A stretch of DNA of 64,000 bases from Lysobacter sp. K5869 (GTDB lineage Bacteria > Pseudomonadota > Gammaproteobacteria > Xanthomonadales > Xanthomonadaceae), in NCBI RefSeq assembly GCF_018847975.1, contig NZ_CP072597.1, positions 2,333,001 through 2,397,000 of the forward strand, given 5' to 3'. Made by a program: the position numbers and the translations under genes. Numbering within the stretch: position 1 is the stretch's first letter; the number at the start of each line of letters is the position of its first letter. This document shows positions 62,274-64,000 of the stretch, one piece after another. The notes under the pieces were generated by a model. The model was not told where the DNA came from, made no database searches, and worked only from the letters and a program-made list of their open reading frames with translations.

Positions 62274-63206
62274 ATGAGCGCTCCCGCCCCGACCGCCGGC
62301 GCCGACGTGTGCGCGGCGATCGTCACCTATCACCCGCAGATCGACTTGCTGCGCGAAGTCGTCGCCGCGGTGCGCCCGCAGGTCGGCCGCGTGCTGATCT
62401 TCGACAACGCCAGCCCCGGCGCCGACGTCGCCGCGTTCTTCGACGAACTGCGCGCGCAGGGCGCGCAGGTGCTGCGCAGCGAGCGCAACGTCGGCCTGGG
62501 CAGCGCGATCAACGCCGCCGCGCGGCTGGCGCGCGAGGCCGGGTTCGCGCAGATCCTGCTGATGGACCAAGACAGTCTGGTCGGCGCCGACATGGTCGCG
62601 GTGCTGCAGCGCTGGCTGCGCGAACTGCGGGCGCAAGGCCCGGTCGCCGCGGTCGGCCCGCAGTTCCGCGACCAGCGCACCGGCGCGGTCGCGCCGTTCG
62701 TGCGCATCGCCTTCCCGATGAACCGCAAGCTGTTCGGCGGGCCGGGGCAGGCGGTGGACTGCGATTTCCTGATCACCTCCGGCACCTTGCTGCCGCTGGA
62801 CGCGCTCGACGCGGTCGGCGGCATGGACGAGGGCTTGTTCATCGACAACGTCGACATCGAGTGGAGCTCGCGCGCCAAGTACCGCGGCTACAAGCTCTAC
62901 GGCATCTGCGACGCGCACATGCAGCACCGCATCGGCGATCTGGTGCCGATCACGCGCTTGCTGCCCACGTACAAGCACGTGGTGCACAGCCCGACCCGGC
63001 TGTACTACATGATGCGCAACCGCGTGCTGCTGTACCGCCGCGCCGAAGTGCCGGGGCGCTGGGCGGCGCAGGATCTGCCGCGGCTGGTGCTGAAGTTCGT
63101 CGGCACGGCGGTGTTCCTCGCGCCGCGGCTCGGGTATCTGCGGGCGATGCTGAGCGGGCTGCGCGACGGGATCGCGGGGCGGATGGGGCCGATGCCGCAG
63201 CGGTGA
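62274..63206 (+). CDS. Glycosyltransferase family 2 (rhamnosyltransferase type)
   Basis: 310 residues. GT-A fold with VCAAIVTYHPQIDLL, IFDNASPG, SERNVGLGSAINAA and a nucleotide-binding DQDS in ILLMDQDSLVGADM; later SGTLLPLDALDAVGGMDEGL and FIDNVDIEWSSRAKYRGYKL, then an amphipathic C-terminus (PTRLYYMMRNRVLLYRRAEV). These segments are characteristic of the RfbN/RfbF-like rhamnosyltransferases of O-antigen and exopolysaccharide synthesis. It acts on the inner face of the inner membrane. No polysaccharide cluster is visible in the window; it is a single gene before mrcB. Confidence 0.92.
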   Translation: MSAPAPTAGADVCAAIVTYHPQIDLLREVVAAVRPQVGRVLIFDNASPGADVAAFFDELRAQGAQVLRSERNVGLGSAINAAARLAREAGFAQILLMDQDSLVGADMVAVLQRWLRELRAQGPVAAVGPQFRDQRTGAVAPFVRIAFPMNRKLFGGPGQAVDCDFLITSGTLLPLDALDAVGGMDEGLFIDNVDIEWSSRAKYRGYKLYGICDAHMQHRIGDLVPITRLLPTYKHVVHSPTRLYYMMRNRVLLYRRAEVPGRWAAQDLPRLVLKFVGTAVFLAPRLGYLRAMLSGLRDGIAGRMGPMPQR

Positions 63207-63230
63207 GGGGCTTGCATCGCGGTTGAGTTT

Positions 63231-63314
63231 TCGCGGTCGCAGCTCGCGCAGCTCCTACCGTCGGATACGAACCATCCGAAGCCCCTGTAGGAGCTGCGCG
63301 AACTGCGACCGCGA
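63231..63314. repeat. REP-like palindromic element, copy 2 (inverted)
   Basis: 28-bp arms with one mismatch (63231-63258 and 63287-63314). The loop (63259-63286) is the reverse complement of the loop of copy 1 apart from a few changes (ACGAACC and CCGAAGCCCC shared), so the whole element is mobile or gene-converted, not just the arms. Confidence 0.9.
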
Positions 63315-63463
63315 CAACCCAACCACGACGAACCCCTCGGCCCCGCCACCGCCCCCAGGTTTTGCCGATCCCGGCCTTTGGCCTGAACCAATACCCAATC
63401 GCGGTGTCCAACCGCGGTCCCCCCACCCCCGGCACCGCGGACGCGCCCTCCGGACGCCTGCGC

Positions 63464-63469
63464 TAGACT
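63464..63469 (+). promoter_or_regulatory. Possible -10 box (TAGACT) of mrcB
   Basis: TAGACT lies 29 bp before the GTG start, a -10-like hexamer in this kind of genome. No clear -35. Confidence 0.3.
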
Positions 63470-63497
63470 TGCCCGCGACTCAACGCACAGCATCTCC

Positions 63498-64000
63498 GTG
63501 GCCCGAATCGATTACGACGAAGACGAGCACGACGACAACGACGGGCAGGGCGCGCGGCCGGGCTGGCGTCGCCGGCTGGTGACCTGGACCCTGGCCGCCG
63601 GCGGCCTCGGCCTGGGCTTCCTGATCCCGTACACGCTCTATCTCAACCACGAAGTCGGCGAGCGCTTCGGCCAGTTGCAATGGCAGATCCCGACCCGCGT
63701 CTACGCGCGCCCGCTCGAAGTCGCGCCGGGCGCGGCGCTGGACGCGGCCACGCTCAAGACCGAACTCGACGCGGCCTCCTACCGCGAGGACGGCGGCGCG
63801 CGCCCGGGCACCTACGCCCGCGACGGCGGCCGCTTCACCATCGCCAGCCGCGGCTTCAACGATGTCGACGGCACGGTGCAGCCGCGCCGGATCGAAGTCG
63901 TGGTCTCCGGCGGCCGCATCGCCAGCGTGCGCGACCTGACCAGCAAGAAGGCGCTGCGCGCCGCGCGCCTGGACCCGGCGCGCATCGCCACGCTGTACGG
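63498..64000 (+). CDS. mrcB: Penicillin-binding protein 1B (3'-truncated by window edge)
   Basis: The first 167 residues, from GTG 63498 to the end of the window. A short acidic cytoplasmic tail (RIDYDEDEHDDND) and basic stretch, the membrane helix (~36-52, AAGGLGLGFLIPYTLYL), then the PBP1B-specific start of the periplasmic part: QIPTRVYARPLEVAPG and the UB2H-like region (LKTELDAASYREDGGARPGT, then YARDGGRFTIASRGF). Bifunctional PBP1B polymerises and cross-links murein; the catalytic domains lie beyond the window. The identification is good because this N-terminal pattern is specific. Confidence 0.9.
   Translation, partial: MARIDYDEDEHDDNDGQGARPGWRRRLVTWTLAAGGLGLGFLIPYTLYLNHEVGERFGQLQWQIPTRVYARPLEVAPGAALDAATLKTELDAASYREDGGARPGTYARDGGRFTIASRGFNDVDGTVQPRRIEVVVSGGRIASVRDLTSKKALRAARLDPARIATLY

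Noticed and set aside
57890..62987. Long minus-strand frames opposite relA, the TPR gene and the glycosyltransferase
   Set aside because: Arg/Ala/Gln-rich shadow frames; the plus strand carries conserved families.

Overview
The window is high-GC DNA (about 68-70 % by eye) with the gene content and codon bias of a Xanthomonadaceae gammaproteobacterium, most likely Lysobacter or a close relative. Support for this comes from the many secreted hydrolases and adhesins, the GTAGGAGCTGCGCGAGCTGCGACC-type palindromic repeats, and the housekeeping genes at both ends. Several genes start with GTG, and many small intergenic hairpins lie between operons.

Layout. 1-666: end of queC and tRNA-Lys(TTT). 661-4597: a small lower-GC island directly behind the tRNA, bounded by two diverged direct repeats of about 245 bp. 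It carries a DUF4209/HEPN-type protein with a 100-aa downstream partner, a divergent membrane-anchored protein and a set of three 10-bp iterons. 4757-5263: a membrane protein just outside the island. 5472-9557: a giant hybrid two-component protein (propeller sensor, kinase, receiver, AraC output). 9811-12905: a translationally coupled pair of unknown genes (172 and 859 aa). 12906-16615: a sparsely coding stretch with a squalene-cyclase-like protein, a LysR remnant and an alpha/beta hydrolase. 16616-20730: a secreted multidomain beta-helix protein, a lipoprotein and a membrane-anchored protein of unknown role.

22065-32493 is a three-gene surface operon: a 1592-aa DUF11/cadherin-like repeat protein, a 1205-aa outer-membrane barrel protein and a 671-aa CshA/GEVED/DUF11 fibrillar protein. 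It is followed by an orphan ParS/MbcA-like antitoxin (32712), a secreted HEXXHXXGXXH metalloprotease with FG-GAP repeats (33769), and three small secreted proteins (36326-38250). 38750-42127 is a response regulator, sensor kinase and periplasmic binding protein operon with overlapping genes and no permease. 42623-44732 holds a compact GH6 glycosidase and an M23 peptidase. 44803 is a PhzF-family enzyme. 46222-49677 pairs a collagen-like lipoprotein with a ShlB/FhaC two-partner secretion translocator.

49934 to the end is core genome: recQ, dps, hrpA, two tandem paralogous secreted proteins separated by a triple terminator array, relA (monofunctional synthetase type), a TPR-like membrane protein, a rhamnosyltransferase-type GT2 and the start of mrcB (PBP1B). 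Accessory material is concentrated between 661 and about 49700. The main themes are cell-surface fibres and adhesion, secreted lytic enzymes, and one candidate defence island at tRNA-Lys.
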